Positions 24,857 through 34,759 are shown, counted from the stretch's first letter. The stretch is 64,000 bases of DNA from DASXZH01 sp036502005 (GCA_036502005.1 DASXZH010000039.1:62001-126000), one strand, 5' to 3'. The notes: generated by a model from the letters alone, not told the origin. Numbers and translations: made by a program.

Positions 24857-26950
24857 ATGCGCTTTACGGATATCACCCAGAAAATCTTTAGGCACACAGA
24901 TATGATGCTGGGCCTCGGCATCCTTGCCGTTATCGGCATGCTCATTCTGCCCCTGCCTCAGTGGGCGCTTGACTTGGGGCTAGTTCTAGCGATCTCGGCC
25001 GCCGTTATCATCCTTCTTACAGCCGTAAACATCAGCGACCCGTTAGAGTTCAGCGTTTTCCCTTCGCTACTCCTAATCACCACCCTTTTTAGGCTTGCTT
25101 TAAGCATTGCTGCAACAAAGCTAATTCTTGGAAGCGGCACCGCCGGCCATGTGATCGAAACGTTCGGAAACCTCGTTATGGGCGGGGATTTTGTGGTTGG
25201 CTTTGTCGCGTTCTTGATCCTCGTCATCGTTCAGTTCATCGTTATCACGAACGGCGCGGGACGCGTTTCGGAAGTCGTTGCCAGGTTCACATTGGACGCT
25301 ATGCCCGGTAAGCAGATGGCTATCGATGCCGATCTTGCCGCTGGCCTCATCAACGAAGCCGAAGCACGCACAAGGCGAAAGAAGATCAAGGCAGAAGCGG
25401 ATTTCTATGGAGCGATGGATGGCGCTTCCAAGTTTGTTAAGGGCGACGCTATCGCTTCGATTTTAATCATCGTCGTCAACATCGTCGGCGGCTTCGCCGT
25501 CGGGTTTATGAAGGGCGAAGGCGATGCCCTTACCATCCTTAAGACTTACGCTTTGCTTTCGGTGGGTGAAGGCCTCGTATCTCAGCTACCTGCTCTGCTC
25601 ATTTCCACTGCGAGTGGTCTTATGGTTACCCGCGCCGGCCAAGAGCGCAGCATGGGCACCGAAGTTGCCGTTCAGGTTTTGGGCCAGCCAAAAGCCATCG
25701 GCTTTGCATCCGCCGCTTTGGCGGCCATGGCTTTTGTTCCCGGCTTTCCCGCTACCATTTTCCTCATCGCTTCGGGCGGCCTTTACGGTATGTTTAGGTT
25801 CATTTCCGGCAACCCCGGCGCCATAAAAGACATCGGCAAGAAGCAGGAAACTAAAGAAGAAATAAAAGCGGCCAAGACAAAGGCGATGCCAACCGGACCG
25901 GAATCAGTGCTTCCGCTTCTGAATGTCGACCCGATTGAGATCGAAATTGGATACGGCCTGACGCGACTGGCGGACCCCAAGGCAGGCGGCGACCTATCGG
26001 AGCGAGTAACGGCCACGAGGCGTCAGATTGCGCTGGAACTTGGCTTTGTCATGCCAACTGTTCGGATCCGGGACAGTATCCATCTGGAAAGCAATCAATA
26101 CATCATCAAGGTTCGAGGCGAGGAAGTTGCGCGGGCCGATTCCTCAACTACGAAGTGCCTTGCCGTTAACAGCGGCACCGTGCTTCACCCGGTCATCGGC
26201 ACCCCCACCAAAGACCCCGTCTTTGGCTTAGAAGCCCTTTGGATCGATGCGAATGTGCGGGAGATGGCGGAACGCGCCGGTTATACGGTTATTGAGCCTA
26301 GCGCTGTTATTTCGACCCACCTAGCCGAGATCGTGAAGACCTATGCGGCAGAACTTCTCAGCCGCCAAGACGTTCAAACCCTCATCGATAACGCCAAATC
26401 GATTAACGAAGCAGTCGTTACCGAACTCGTGCCCAACATTTTGCAGGTCGGCGACATTCAGAAGGTGCTCCAGCACTTGCTGAGGGAGCGAGTCCCCATC
26501 CGAGATATGGTCACCATTTTGGAGACTATGGCCGACTTCGGCGGCCGCGTGAAAGACCCCGATCAGCTTGGCGAGCTCGTTCGCGCGGCGATTTCGAGAA
26601 CAATCACGCGCCAGCATATCGACGATTCCAACAAACTTTATTGCTTAACTTTGGAGCCTTCGCTGGAGCGTTCGCTGGTGGAATGCCTAAGCAACACCGC
26701 CATGGGGCCGATCCTCTTCATGGAGCCGAACGAGCAGAAACGGTTCATTGAGGAGCTGCAAACCGAGAACGACCGCGCTACCGCAAGAGGCCATCAAGCC
26801 ATCCTTCTATGCGGAAACCAGCTTCGATTGCCGCTGAGAAGATTGGTTGAGAAATATATCTCCGGTCTTCACGTCTTAGCTTATAACGAAGTTGCCTCGC
26901 GAGCCGACGTCGAGTTTATCGCTCAGGTGAAGGCCGTTCAGGCAGCTTAA
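24857..26950 (+). CDS. flhA: Flagellar/type III export protein FlhA
   Basis: A 697-residue inner-membrane export-gate protein of the FlhA/FHIPEP family, at the normal family length. The first ~300 residues hold about eight transmembrane helices. The cytosolic loop with RTRRKKIKAEADFYGAMDG is the family signature. The C-terminal cytosolic part has VPIRDMVTILETMADFGG and LTLEPSLERSLVECLS, which fit the ring-forming domain. In flagella FlhA forms the proton-driven gate. None of its usual neighbours (flhB, flhF, fliA, fliP) is here, so it stands alone. Confidence 0.93.
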   Translation: MRFTDITQKIFRHTDMMLGLGILAVIGMLILPLPQWALDLGLVLAISAAVIILLTAVNISDPLEFSVFPSLLLITTLFRLALSIAATKLILGSGTAGHVIETFGNLVMGGDFVVGFVAFLILVIVQFIVITNGAGRVSEVVARFTLDAMPGKQMAIDADLAAGLINEAEARTRRKKIKAEADFYGAMDGASKFVKGDAIASILIIVVNIVGGFAVGFMKGEGDALTILKTYALLSVGEGLVSQLPALLISTASGLMVTRAGQERSMGTEVAVQVLGQPKAIGFASAALAAMAFVPGFPATIFLIASGGLYGMFRFISGNPGAIKDIGKKQETKEEIKAAKTKAMPTGPESVLPLLNVDPIEIEIGYGLTRLADPKAGGDLSERVTATRRQIALELGFVMPTVRIRDSIHLESNQYIIKVRGEEVARADSSTTKCLAVNSGTVLHPVIGTPTKDPVFGLEALWIDANVREMAERAGYTVIEPSAVISTHLAEIVKTYAAELLSRQDVQTLIDNAKSINEAVVTELVPNILQVGDIQKVLQHLLRERVPIRDMVTILETMADFGGRVKDPDQLGELVRAAISRTITRQHIDDSNKLYCLTLEPSLERSLVECLSNTAMGPILFMEPNEQKRFIEELQTENDRATARGHQAILLCGNQLRLPLRRLVEKYISGLHVLAYNEVASRADVEFIAQVKAVQAA

Positions 26951-27071
26951 CGACATATTTTTCGTACAAGTAGTCCTAGGTCTATTTGGCAGCTTGAAAC
27001 GGGTTCTAAATTGACCCCGTGTATAATGTTTGCGTGGGGCAGACGCTGATTCGACCACGCACTGGAGTTCG

Positions 27072-27881
27072 ATGAACAGATTTTTTCGCTGGGTAAAGGC
27101 CATTTTTAATCGGGGAATGGACAAGCTGGAGGATCCGGATATTATGCTGGATCAGGCCCGGCGTGATATGCAGGAGACCTTGATCGGTAACCGTGAGAAA
27201 GCGGTTCACGCGATCACTCAAAAAAACCGCCTGCAAGGCATGTACGACGACATGCTGAAGCGCTCCAATAGCCTTGAATCTCAGGCCACCATGGCATTGC
27301 AGCAGGGTAAGCGCGACCTAGCGCGTCAGTTCATCCGGGAAAAGGCCAGCAACGACAGCAGCCTTGCTACCCTGAAAGCTTCTTTGGATCAGGCAACAAC
27401 GGCCGTCGACCAAGTGAAGATCGCTATTAAGCGCCAAGAAGAGGAAGTGCGCAAGAAGACGGCGGAAGCCCTTGCCATGAAGGCGCAATGGAAGCAGGCC
27501 CAGATTCAGAATTCGATTTCGAAGGCTCTTGAGGGTTTGACCTTTGAGAACCAACTTGAGTCGTTTGGCGCCGCAGCGGAAAAGATCCGCGACGCCCAAA
27601 GCGAAGCTGCCGCCCGCCAGGAAATGCAGGCGAGTTCTTTACAGGGCCAGGTCATGCAGCTTGAAGATCAGGCCATGGATGTTGAGGCAGAAAGCGAACT
27701 TGTGAAGCTTGAAGAGCGACTGGGTCTTCGGCCGAAGCCGCAGGCGGAGCTAGGCGCAACACAGCAAGTTGCTTTGGGGACAGGTGCGGACGATTTGCAG
27801 TTGCCGCCACCGAAAGAGGTTCCTGCCTCTGAAGTGGACGCGCAGTTGGCAGAGTTGGAGAAACGGATACAAGGAAGCTAG
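27072..27881 (+). CDS. pspA: PspA/IM30 (Vipp1) family membrane-stress protein
   Basis: A 269-residue coiled-coil protein of the ESCRT-III-like PspA/Vipp1 family that polymerises on stressed inner membranes. The ATG at 27072 (GGAG four bases upstream) gives the usual amphipathic N-terminus, NRFFRWVKAIFNRGMDKLEDP. Long helices full of Q, E, K and A occupy residues ~20-220. A proline-rich linker and a short last helix (ASEVDAQLAELEKRIQ) end it. A good -10 box, TATAAT, lies at 27022-27027, but no matching -35 is seen. No pspF or pspB/C neighbours are present. Confidence 0.88.
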   Translation: MNRFFRWVKAIFNRGMDKLEDPDIMLDQARRDMQETLIGNREKAVHAITQKNRLQGMYDDMLKRSNSLESQATMALQQGKRDLARQFIREKASNDSSLATLKASLDQATTAVDQVKIAIKRQEEEVRKKTAEALAMKAQWKQAQIQNSISKALEGLTFENQLESFGAAAEKIRDAQSEAAARQEMQASSLQGQVMQLEDQAMDVEAESELVKLEERLGLRPKPQAELGATQQVALGTGADDLQLPPPKEVPASEVDAQLAELEKRIQGS

Positions 27882-27921
27882 GGCCTAGGTTGGCTCATTC
27901 CTGACAAGCATCACGGTTAGA

Positions 27922-28057
27922 TGTCTTGTGTATTGTGTCTTGTGAGCTAAATCTGGTGGCACGACCAACTTAAGATAAAAATGCCTCGCAGTTCGAACCG
28001 GAGTGCTGGCGAAAGATTTTCGGCGGGCTTAAGACACAAAACACAACACACAAGACA
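27922..28057. repeat. Intergenic inverted repeat of 'TCTTGTG' units
   Basis: The left arm 27922-27944 and right arm 28035-28057 are inverted copies matching at 21 of 23 positions. Both are built from quasi-repeats of TGTCTTGTG. A related stretch occurs at 34915-34936. It lies between pspA and a convergent gene, so it could act as a two-way transcription stop or be a small transposable relic. No gene is seen in 27882-28156. Confidence 0.65.
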
Positions 28058-28156
28058 CCGTTTCAACGCTCAACTCAAAACGCTCAAGGCTTTCGTCCCC
28101 CTGCTAACTCCCCGTAAAAACAGGGCCGGGAGTCGCATAGCGACTCTCAGTCAGCC

Positions 28157-28678
28157 CTAGTTACCTGACTTCCTAAATGTTTGAAGCTTGTCGTTAGTTG
28201 GCTGCGGCGTAAGCAAAATTCCGTTAGCAATCTTCTCAACTGCATCTTTAGCCTTAAGGTGATCGATATTAATGAATAGCGTGGGCCCGTCAAATCCAGC
28301 AACCATAGCAGGGCCCATCCCCAAAAATTCCTTGATATCACTGCCCGCCGCTGATTCTGAATCGTAGACCGGGATCAAAAAGAACGCATGCTTTTTGTTG
28401 GATCTATCTACTGCGCTAGCGATCACACGCGTCGCAGAGTTGCCTGCGGGATCGTCGCCTAAAGGTTCGCAGATGGTTGCCTTCGCCTTCAAGTGCGCTA
28501 AGGCTTTCTTTGATCTCGGATTCTTTTTGGCGTCCGAAGTCAGCATGTCAACCACCTTTTGAAGCCCCGCCATTCTCTGCTTGGGAGTTATTTTCGAGTG
28601 ATAAGCCCATGGCGGTAGCTCCTGGCAAAATGCGAACGAGGGAACGCAAACGAAAATAAGGGTGCTTATCCATTTCAT
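28157..28678 (-). CDS. Secreted protein of unknown function
   Basis: About 173 residues from an ATG at 28678, chosen because a signal peptide (MKWISTLIFVCVPSFAFCQ) begins there; the open frame extends 12 codons further upstream. The mature part begins ELPPWAYHSK. It includes a helix rich in basic residues and an alternating strand region (KHAFFLIPVYDSES, GPTLFINIDHL). I recognise no family. It is convergent with pspA and follows the CCA-adding enzyme gene on the same strand. Confidence 0.6.
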   Translation of the reverse strand: MKWISTLIFVCVPSFAFCQELPPWAYHSKITPKQRMAGLQKVVDMLTSDAKKNPRSKKALAHLKAKATICEPLGDDPAGNSATRVIASAVDRSNKKHAFFLIPVYDSESAAGSDIKEFLGMGPAMVAGFDGPTLFINIDHLKAKDAVEKIANGILLTPQPTNDKLQTFRKSGN

Positions 28679-28710
28679 ATCTATGTAAACGGCTTGGCTT
28701 GCGGTTGGTA

Positions 28711-30066
28711 TCACAGTTGTTTATGAACAGACCGAACAAGCTTTTCGGCCCCCTCCTTATCCCCCGGCACGAGTTCGCCCTCCAGAACCCGGTCCAGCAG
28801 AATCGACTTCAGCCTGCCCACTTCCGGGCCAGGCTCCAACCCAGTCAATTCCATAATCTCTTCTCCACTGAGCGGGCTTTCCAAACTTGAACGTGGCGTA
28901 ACTTGCTTCACTTCGGCGAGTCGTTCACGTATCGGCGCCAACTCCAAAGTCTTAAGTCCAGGGCGGAGGGCCAAGGTATCGGCTTCAACCAGTTGCAGCA
29001 AATCTTCAACCTCACCATCCATATCCCGGATAAGCCGACGTGCAGCAGAAGCCGTAAACTCGTGCATGCTGCCGAGCCGCATGTGGTTGCGAACCAATAA
29101 AACAACCGGCGCGATCTGCTCGTTAGAGAACTTAAGCCGCTGAAGCATTCGGTAAGCGATCTGTGCGCCCAAGCCTTCGTGGCCAAAAAAGCGCGTATTG
29201 CCCTCATCATCCACAAAGCGGGTTTGCGGCTTTCCAACGTCGTGTAGAAGTGCTCCCAAAGAAAGGGTTAGGTTTCCTGGCCCAATATTATCCAAAACCA
29301 ATAACGTGTGGTCCCAAACGTCCAAGTGATGGTAACTGCCCTGCTCAACTCCAACCATATCCTCGAACTCAGGTGCGAACAGCGGCAACAAATCCAGCTT
29401 TAGCAAATCGCGCATCGATTCGCTTGCGCCCGGAAGCAGAAGCATCTTTACCCATTCATCGCGGATGCGCTCTTCGCTGATAATGCTTAGGCGGTCGGAC
29501 TGCGCAACGACGGCATCCTCGATGCCAGGTACAAGTTCGAAGCCTAATTGTTGTTTAAATCGTATGGCACGCAGCATGCGCAACGGGTCTTCGTAAAAGG
29601 TCGCGCGCGGGTTCAATGGCGTTCTTAGTAACTTGTCCTTAAGGTCTTGGAGTCCGGTTCCAAGTGGGTCCCGTAGCTCTTCCGTGTGGATGTTCTCCAA
29701 CAGGGTGTTCACCGTGAAGTCACGACGCCGGGCGTCATCTTCCAGAGTTGCCGGCTCAACATCAGGCTTTCGCGAGTCATCCTCGTAGCTTTCGCGTCTT
29801 GCCGTAATGAGTTCGATCTGAGCTCCGCCGATTCGAACCATTGCCGTGCCGAACCGGGGGTAAATGACCGGAAATATATCCGAGACCTCTCGTTCCCAAA
29901 GATTGTGGGCGAGGGTGATTGCGTCCATCTCCGTCACCACATCGAAATCCGTTGGCTCGGATTTGCCCAGCAGCTTGTCGCGAACGGCCCCGCCCACAAG
30001 CCAAAGGTGGCCCTCGTAAGGAGTTGATTTTGTGGATCCCGCCAGGGCGGCTAGAGCGTGATGCAT
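28711..30066 (-). CDS. cca: CCA-adding enzyme / poly(A) polymerase family with HD domain
   Basis: A class II tRNA nucleotidyltransferase-family protein, which adds or repairs the CCA end of tRNA. From ATG 30066 it is about 451 residues. The polymerase head has GGAVRDKLLG with the metal-binding DFD, then RRDFTVN, DPLRMLRAIRF and EERIRDE. The C-terminal HD domain has ALLHDVGKP and HEGLG. The frame stays open to 30264, overlapping the divergent gene, and a GTG at 30141 is another possible start. Whether it is a full CCA enzyme or the A-adding/poly(A) type is not settled here. Confidence 0.88.
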   Translation of the reverse strand: MHHALAALAGSTKSTPYEGHLWLVGGAVRDKLLGKSEPTDFDVVTEMDAITLAHNLWEREVSDIFPVIYPRFGTAMVRIGGAQIELITARRESYEDDSRKPDVEPATLEDDARRRDFTVNTLLENIHTEELRDPLGTGLQDLKDKLLRTPLNPRATFYEDPLRMLRAIRFKQQLGFELVPGIEDAVVAQSDRLSIISEERIRDEWVKMLLLPGASESMRDLLKLDLLPLFAPEFEDMVGVEQGSYHHLDVWDHTLLVLDNIGPGNLTLSLGALLHDVGKPQTRFVDDEGNTRFFGHEGLGAQIAYRMLQRLKFSNEQIAPVVLLVRNHMRLGSMHEFTASAARRLIRDMDGEVEDLLQLVEADTLALRPGLKTLELAPIRERLAEVKQVTPRSSLESPLSGEEIMELTGLEPGPEVGRLKSILLDRVLEGELVPGDKEGAEKLVRSVHKQL

Positions 30067-30203
30067 CTGGGTTGGAGAGTACCGCTCATTCACTCCCGCG
30101 CCCTGCGTGGTAAGAATAGAGGACCTACTTTCGCGCAACACGTCCTTAATTTGTTCGTCAAACTTTAGGGATCTGAAGTTATACACTGCTTCAGGAAAGA
30201 GAA

Positions 30204-31205
30204 ATGAACATATTACTGAAAACAAGCTTTTTAGCTGTACTTGCCGTGGGAGCGTTGCCTGCATTCGCTCAAGATGGCCAAATCACCGTCGTTGCCAATG
30301 GCCACCGAGTCCACTTTGATGGCATGCAGCCCGAGGAAATCGACGGCCGTGTCCTCGTTCCACTTCGGGGCGTTTTTGAAGACTTGGGGGCGCACGTACA
30401 CTGGAACGCGGCCACTCAAACCGTGAACGTGGATCGTGGTCCGCAAACCGTGGAGGTTCAGATCGGAAATCACCGCGCCATGGTAAATGACCGAGAGGTA
30501 AATCTAGATGTTGCCCCGATCCTTAAGTTCGATAACACGCTTGTTCCTCTCAGATTCATTAGCGAAGCGCTCGGCTCTGACGTCGATTGGCGCGCGGCAC
30601 AAATGACGGTGGTTATTAGCACCGAAAGAAGGCAGCGCTCGGAACCCATCGCGGTTGCCGGAGTGGGCGCTGAACGGGATGTATTCCCTGCCAATCTTCA
30701 GCTAAGAATCGTCTTGAACGATCCTATCAGTTCTAGAACCAGCCGAAGAGGCGACCGATTTATGGCGACCGTTACCGGCGAGAACGCTGGCGGACGCGGA
30801 TTCGTCGACGCCAAGATCTCGGGAGTTGTCGAAGTCACGCAGAGCGCTATCGATGGCGCGCCAGGAGTTTTGCAGGTTCGGCTGGATTCCATCCAGTTCC
30901 CGGATGGCCACTCCGTTCCCATTTCCGGCCGGTTAGTGGCTGCCAAAGGCACTCATTGGATCCAATCGGACGATGGCGGCGACCTAATGGCCGACGGCAA
31001 CTGGTTCCAAAAGCAGAAGAACCATAATATCGACCTCAGGGCAGGCACCGAGCTTGAGATTAACGTTCGCCGGTCCATGGGTCAGCGCATGCGCCGCGGC
31101 GATCCCGGATATCCGGGCCTTGATCAGCACATGGCCGATCCTGCAAAGAACCAAAATGGACCAAAACACGCCCCTGGCCTTCCAGGCGACGACAGCGGCT
31201 TTTAG
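30204..31205 (+). CDS. Secreted stalk-domain (copper amine oxidase N-terminal-like) protein
   Basis: A 333-residue exported protein. A signal peptide ends near residue 22 (LPAFAQ). Residues ~30-135 form a two-part domain of the copper-amine-oxidase N-terminal family: VLVPLRGVFEDLGAHVHWN and TLVPLRFISEALGSDVDW. This non-catalytic fold is common in surface proteins. A beta-rich domain follows (about 165-265), then a charged, glycine- and proline-rich tail. It is divergent from the CCA enzyme gene. The function is unknown, probably cell-envelope binding. Confidence 0.8.
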   Translation: MNILLKTSFLAVLAVGALPAFAQDGQITVVANGHRVHFDGMQPEEIDGRVLVPLRGVFEDLGAHVHWNAATQTVNVDRGPQTVEVQIGNHRAMVNDREVNLDVAPILKFDNTLVPLRFISEALGSDVDWRAAQMTVVISTERRQRSEPIAVAGVGAERDVFPANLQLRIVLNDPISSRTSRRGDRFMATVTGENAGGRGFVDAKISGVVEVTQSAIDGAPGVLQVRLDSIQFPDGHSVPISGRLVAAKGTHWIQSDDGGDLMADGNWFQKQKNHNIDLRAGTELEINVRRSMGQRMRRGDPGYPGLDQHMADPAKNQNGPKHAPGLPGDDSGF

Positions 31206-31238
31206 ATTGCAAACAAGTTCATATTAGGAAAAACATCT

Positions 31239-31274
31239 TGGACAAATATCCGAATTCCCTTGGATATTTGTCCA
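31239..31274. promoter_or_regulatory. Perfect 13-bp palindrome between two secreted-protein genes
   Basis: TGGACAAATATCC (31239-31251) is followed, after ten bases, by its exact reverse complement (31262-31274). It lies 34 bases past the stop of the stalk-domain gene and 20 bases before the ATG of the cytochrome/DUF1549 gene. The stem is A/T-rich and has no T-run, so an operator is more likely than a terminator. Which regulator binds is unknown. Confidence 0.6.
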
Positions 31275-31293
31275 TTTTGGTGTACTCTGGTAT

Positions 31294-34200
31294 ATGTTAA
31301 TGCCTCGACGAGGAGAGCTTTTTAAATTGCGACAATTTCTTCAGTTGTCGATGTTTCTGTTGCTAGCAGCAGGGATCGCGACTATGTCGTCTTCGGCAAC
31401 CACATCGAAAGATTTACACCGAGTTGAGTTCAATCGCGATATTCGGCCGGTAATCCAAAAATGCTTCGCATGTCATGGTCCCGATGCCGGTGCTCGAATG
31501 ATGGGCCTCAGGCTCGACCAACGCGATGGCGCCGTCACAAAACTGTCTGACGGTAAGTTCGCCATCGTCCCCGGGCACCCCGAAGAGAGCGCTCTTATAG
31601 ATCGCGTCTTTTCCAAAGATCCGAATATGATCATGCCGCCCACCGGCAGCAACAAGTTCTTAAGCGACGACGAGAAGAACCTGCTCAAGCAGTGGATCAA
31701 AGAAGGGGCGGAATACAAGGAGCATTGGGGTTTTGTTCTCCCAACCCGATATTCCCTTCCCGCAGTTCAGCGCAAGGATTGGCCGAAGAATGCGATCGAC
31801 TATTTCATCCTGGCAAATCTAGAGGACAACCAGCTTTCTCCTTCGCCCGAAGCCGATAAACGCACTTTGATTCGCCGCGTAACGATGGACCTCATCGGCT
31901 TGCCACCGACGCTTGAGGAAATAAACAACTTCCTGGCAGATAAATCGCCCAATGCCTACGAAAAGGTGGTCGACCGCCTTCTCGCTTCGCCCCGCTACGG
32001 TGAGCGAATGGCGATGGACTGGATGGACTACTCCAGATACGCTGACAGCAACGGATTTCAGAGCGATTGGGAGAGATACCAGTGGCGATGGCGTGATTGG
32101 GTGATCGACGCTTTCAACAATAACATGCCCTACGATGAGTTTGCTAAAGAGCAAATCGCGGGCGACCTCTATCCGCATCCAACCGAAGGTGAGCGTTTGG
32201 CAACGGGCTTTAACCGCAACCACCGCATCAACACGGAAGGCGGCGTCATCCCCGAAGAATGGCGGGTTGAGAACGTGATCGACCGCGTGCAAACCACCTC
32301 CGAAACCTTCCTTGGTCTAACGGCTGGTTGCGCTCGTTGTCACGATCACAAGTACGACCCCATTTCCCAAAAGGATTTCTACTCCCTGTGCGCTTACTTC
32401 AACAACGTAAGCGAAACCGGCTCCGGTGTGGAAATGCCGGTCAACCATCCTCCCACGATGCAGGCTCCGACCGTTGAGCAGGCCAAAGATGCCAACGATC
32501 TTAAGGTCAAACTCATCGATCTCAACTCCGACTTAGATGACAAGTTGGCCCTAAACGCTGGAGTTGGCGCTAACTGGAAGCCCAGCAAAACGGCAGCCCC
32601 GCTGGCGTCTCTTTCCAACGGTTTGGTCGCTCGCTATCAACTCGGCAATCAGCCGATGCTCATCGCCGGTAAGGGACCGCAGCCGAAAGCGGTTGGCAAT
32701 GTGAGCGGTGATATTGGTCGCTACACGGGAAGCATTACATCCAACGATAAGGCTTATGTCGAGCTTGGCAATGTCGGCGATTTCGATACCCACGACAAGT
32801 TCTCCTATGGAGCCTGGGTCAATCCCGCCAACCCTGGGCCAGGCGCGGCGATGGCCCGAATGGATTCCAATCACGATTACGTGGGTTGGGATCTAAACTT
32901 CGATAGCTCTCGGCCTGTCGTCCATATCATCTCCCATTGGAGTGATAATGCGCTTAAAGTGATATCGAAAAAGAGTATTCCGCTGAACGAGTGGAGCTAT
33001 GTTTTCGTCACCTACGATGGTTCGGCCACTCCCGATGGAATCAAGATTTACATTAACGGCGACGCGGTGGAGCATACGACGGAAGTCAACATGCTCAAGG
33101 GCTCCATCCGAAACAAAGTCGGCGCGACCGTAGGCCGCCGCACCGGCGACAGCAACTTCCAAGGCAAAATCGATGACCCGGTTATTTATAACCGCGTCGT
33201 TACTCCGCAGGAAGTCGCTAACCTGGCTGATGTCAGCCCAGCGATTCCGATCGTTTCTATCTCTCCCGAAAAACGAACGGCGGGCCAAAAGCAGATTCTC
33301 GACCGGTATGCCTTGCGCGATACCGATCCGAAGTTCCTTGCTATGGACCAAGAGCGGGTCAAGCTCCAGCACGATTACGAAAAGCTTGAAAACGACATCC
33401 CAACCGCGATGATCATGGATGAAGGCCATCCCCGGGAAGCGCACGTCCTCATCCGCGGCGAGTATGACCATCCAGGCGTAAAAGTGACGCCCGGAATTCC
33501 TGCTGCTCTTGGCGCTTTGCCAAAAGGCGCGCCGAACAACCGGCTCGGTTTGGCCGAATGGATCGCCAGCTCAACTAATCCGCTAACGGCTCGGGTCGCC
33601 GTAAACCGGATGTGGGCAAGGCTATTCGGAACCGGCATCTGCTCTTCCCTTGACGACTTCGGCACTCGCGCCGAGTTCCCCAGCCATCCGGAATTGCTGG
33701 ATTGGCTCGCAACCGAGTTCGTGCGGTTGAAATGGGACCAAAAGGCGATGTGGAAGGAGCTCGTAATGAGCGCAACTTATCGCCAAAGCTCGATCATCAA
33801 TCCTGCCGCCTACAAAATCGATCCAGGCAACCGGCTTCTGGCCCACGGCCCGCGCTTTAGGCTCACCGGCGAGGCGATCAGGGATCAAGCTTTGCTCGAT
33901 GGCGGCTTGCTGGTCGAAAAGATCGGCGGACCTGGCGTTTATCCCTACATGCCGGCCGGCATTTGGGATGAAACGAACAACTACGGCAACATGCGCAACT
34001 ACATGCACGCCAAGGATTCTGGCCTTTACCGCCGCAGCCTTTACACGATTTGGAAGCGCACCGCCGCCCCGCCCGACATGACCGTCTTCGACGTTCCCTC
34101 CCGCGAGGTTTGTCTGATTATGCGAGCCCGAACCGATACGCCAATGCAGGCACTGACCTTGATGAACGACGTCACGTTCGTTGAGGCTTCGCGCGCCTTG

Positions 34201-34485
34201 GCAATGCGCATGCTTCGCGAGGGAGGATCTACCGAGGATTCTCAAATCGCTTTTGGCTTCAACGTGGTTTTGAGCCGCTTGCCGAGTGCCCAGGAGTTGG
34301 GCATCTTAAAGGCGGGACTGAAAAAGAGGCTCGCCATGTATAAGAAGGATGAATCGGCTGCTAAAAAGCTTATCACCGAGGGCGATCTGAAGAACGATCC
34401 GAAGTACGACCCTGCTGTCATCGCCGCTTACACACTCACCGCGAGCACACTGTTCAACCTAGATGAGGCGGTGACGAAACAATGA
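31294..34485 (+). CDS. Planctomycete-type cytochrome c protein: PSCyt1-DUF1549-LamG-DUF1553
   Basis: A 1063-residue exported protein. A haem-c motif CFACHG lies in the PSCyt1 domain (about 45-135). DUF1549/PSCyt2 follows (about 155-365) with a second motif CARCHDHKYDP. A LamG carbohydrate-binding-like domain occupies ~420-585, and DUF1553/PSD1 begins near 745 (NRLGLAEWIASSTNPLTARV). The start is uncertain: a TTG at 31327 with AGGAG upstream would give a cleaner signal peptide (RQFLQLSMFLLLAAGI). It is paired with a DUF1501 gene downstream, the standard planctomycete arrangement. The reaction of these pairs is unproven; redox or polysaccharide roles have been suggested. Confidence 0.88.
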   Translation: MLMPRRGELFKLRQFLQLSMFLLLAAGIATMSSSATTSKDLHRVEFNRDIRPVIQKCFACHGPDAGARMMGLRLDQRDGAVTKLSDGKFAIVPGHPEESALIDRVFSKDPNMIMPPTGSNKFLSDDEKNLLKQWIKEGAEYKEHWGFVLPTRYSLPAVQRKDWPKNAIDYFILANLEDNQLSPSPEADKRTLIRRVTMDLIGLPPTLEEINNFLADKSPNAYEKVVDRLLASPRYGERMAMDWMDYSRYADSNGFQSDWERYQWRWRDWVIDAFNNNMPYDEFAKEQIAGDLYPHPTEGERLATGFNRNHRINTEGGVIPEEWRVENVIDRVQTTSETFLGLTAGCARCHDHKYDPISQKDFYSLCAYFNNVSETGSGVEMPVNHPPTMQAPTVEQAKDANDLKVKLIDLNSDLDDKLALNAGVGANWKPSKTAAPLASLSNGLVARYQLGNQPMLIAGKGPQPKAVGNVSGDIGRYTGSITSNDKAYVELGNVGDFDTHDKFSYGAWVNPANPGPGAAMARMDSNHDYVGWDLNFDSSRPVVHIISHWSDNALKVISKKSIPLNEWSYVFVTYDGSATPDGIKIYINGDAVEHTTEVNMLKGSIRNKVGATVGRRTGDSNFQGKIDDPVIYNRVVTPQEVANLADVSPAIPIVSISPEKRTAGQKQILDRYALRDTDPKFLAMDQERVKLQHDYEKLENDIPTAMIMDEGHPREAHVLIRGEYDHPGVKVTPGIPAALGALPKGAPNNRLGLAEWIASSTNPLTARVAVNRMWARLFGTGICSSLDDFGTRAEFPSHPELLDWLATEFVRLKWDQKAMWKELVMSATYRQSSIINPAAYKIDPGNRLLAHGPRFRLTGEAIRDQALLDGGLLVEKIGGPGVYPYMPAGIWDETNNYGNMRNYMHAKDSGLYRRSLYTIWKRTAAPPDMTVFDVPSREVCLIMRARTDTPMQALTLMNDVTFVEASRALAMRMLREGGSTEDSQIAFGFNVVLSRLPSAQELGILKAGLKKRLAMYKKDESAAKKLITEGDLKNDPKYDPAVIAAYTLTASTLFNLDEAVTKQ

Positions 34486-34488
34486 ATT

Positions 34489-34516
34489 CTCGATCGTCGA
34501 TTGTCGATTTTCGATT
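34489..34516. repeat. Heptad repeat 'GTCGATT' array, four units
   Basis: Four consecutive seven-base units (CTCGATC, GTCGATT, GTCGATT, TTCGATT) begin right after the stop of the cytochrome gene. Inverted or direct relatives occur at 44941-44967 and 62592-62618, so this is a recurring intergenic motif. It has no coding value. Confidence 0.6.
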
Positions 34517-34759
34517 TAAGAATCCCATCCCGGTGCCCCCTATATGCGAGGGCGCAAAGTCGTCGAACTCAGCCCATTCGACTGTTATGACAACAAGAGA
34601 CTGTGCACTGAGCGAAGGGGGAACCAGTGCAGCGAGGTACGAGCGGAACTGGAGGGGGTGGCAAGTGGGCCCGTCGCGACTAGCGACTCGACAAATATCA
34701 AGCATTCTGAAATCGGCTGTCGAAAGTCGATTTGAGCACTCGCTGTGCTCTCTTTTTTT

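Noticed and set aside
27000..27030. Consensus promoter before pspA
   Set aside because: TATAAT at 27022 is good, but TTGACC lies only five bases before it and TTGAAA is 22 bases away, so neither gives correct spacing.
30067..30264. Long N-terminal extension of the CCA-adding enzyme
   Set aside because: It would overlap the start of the divergent stalk-domain gene, and the catalytic head begins after residue 67.
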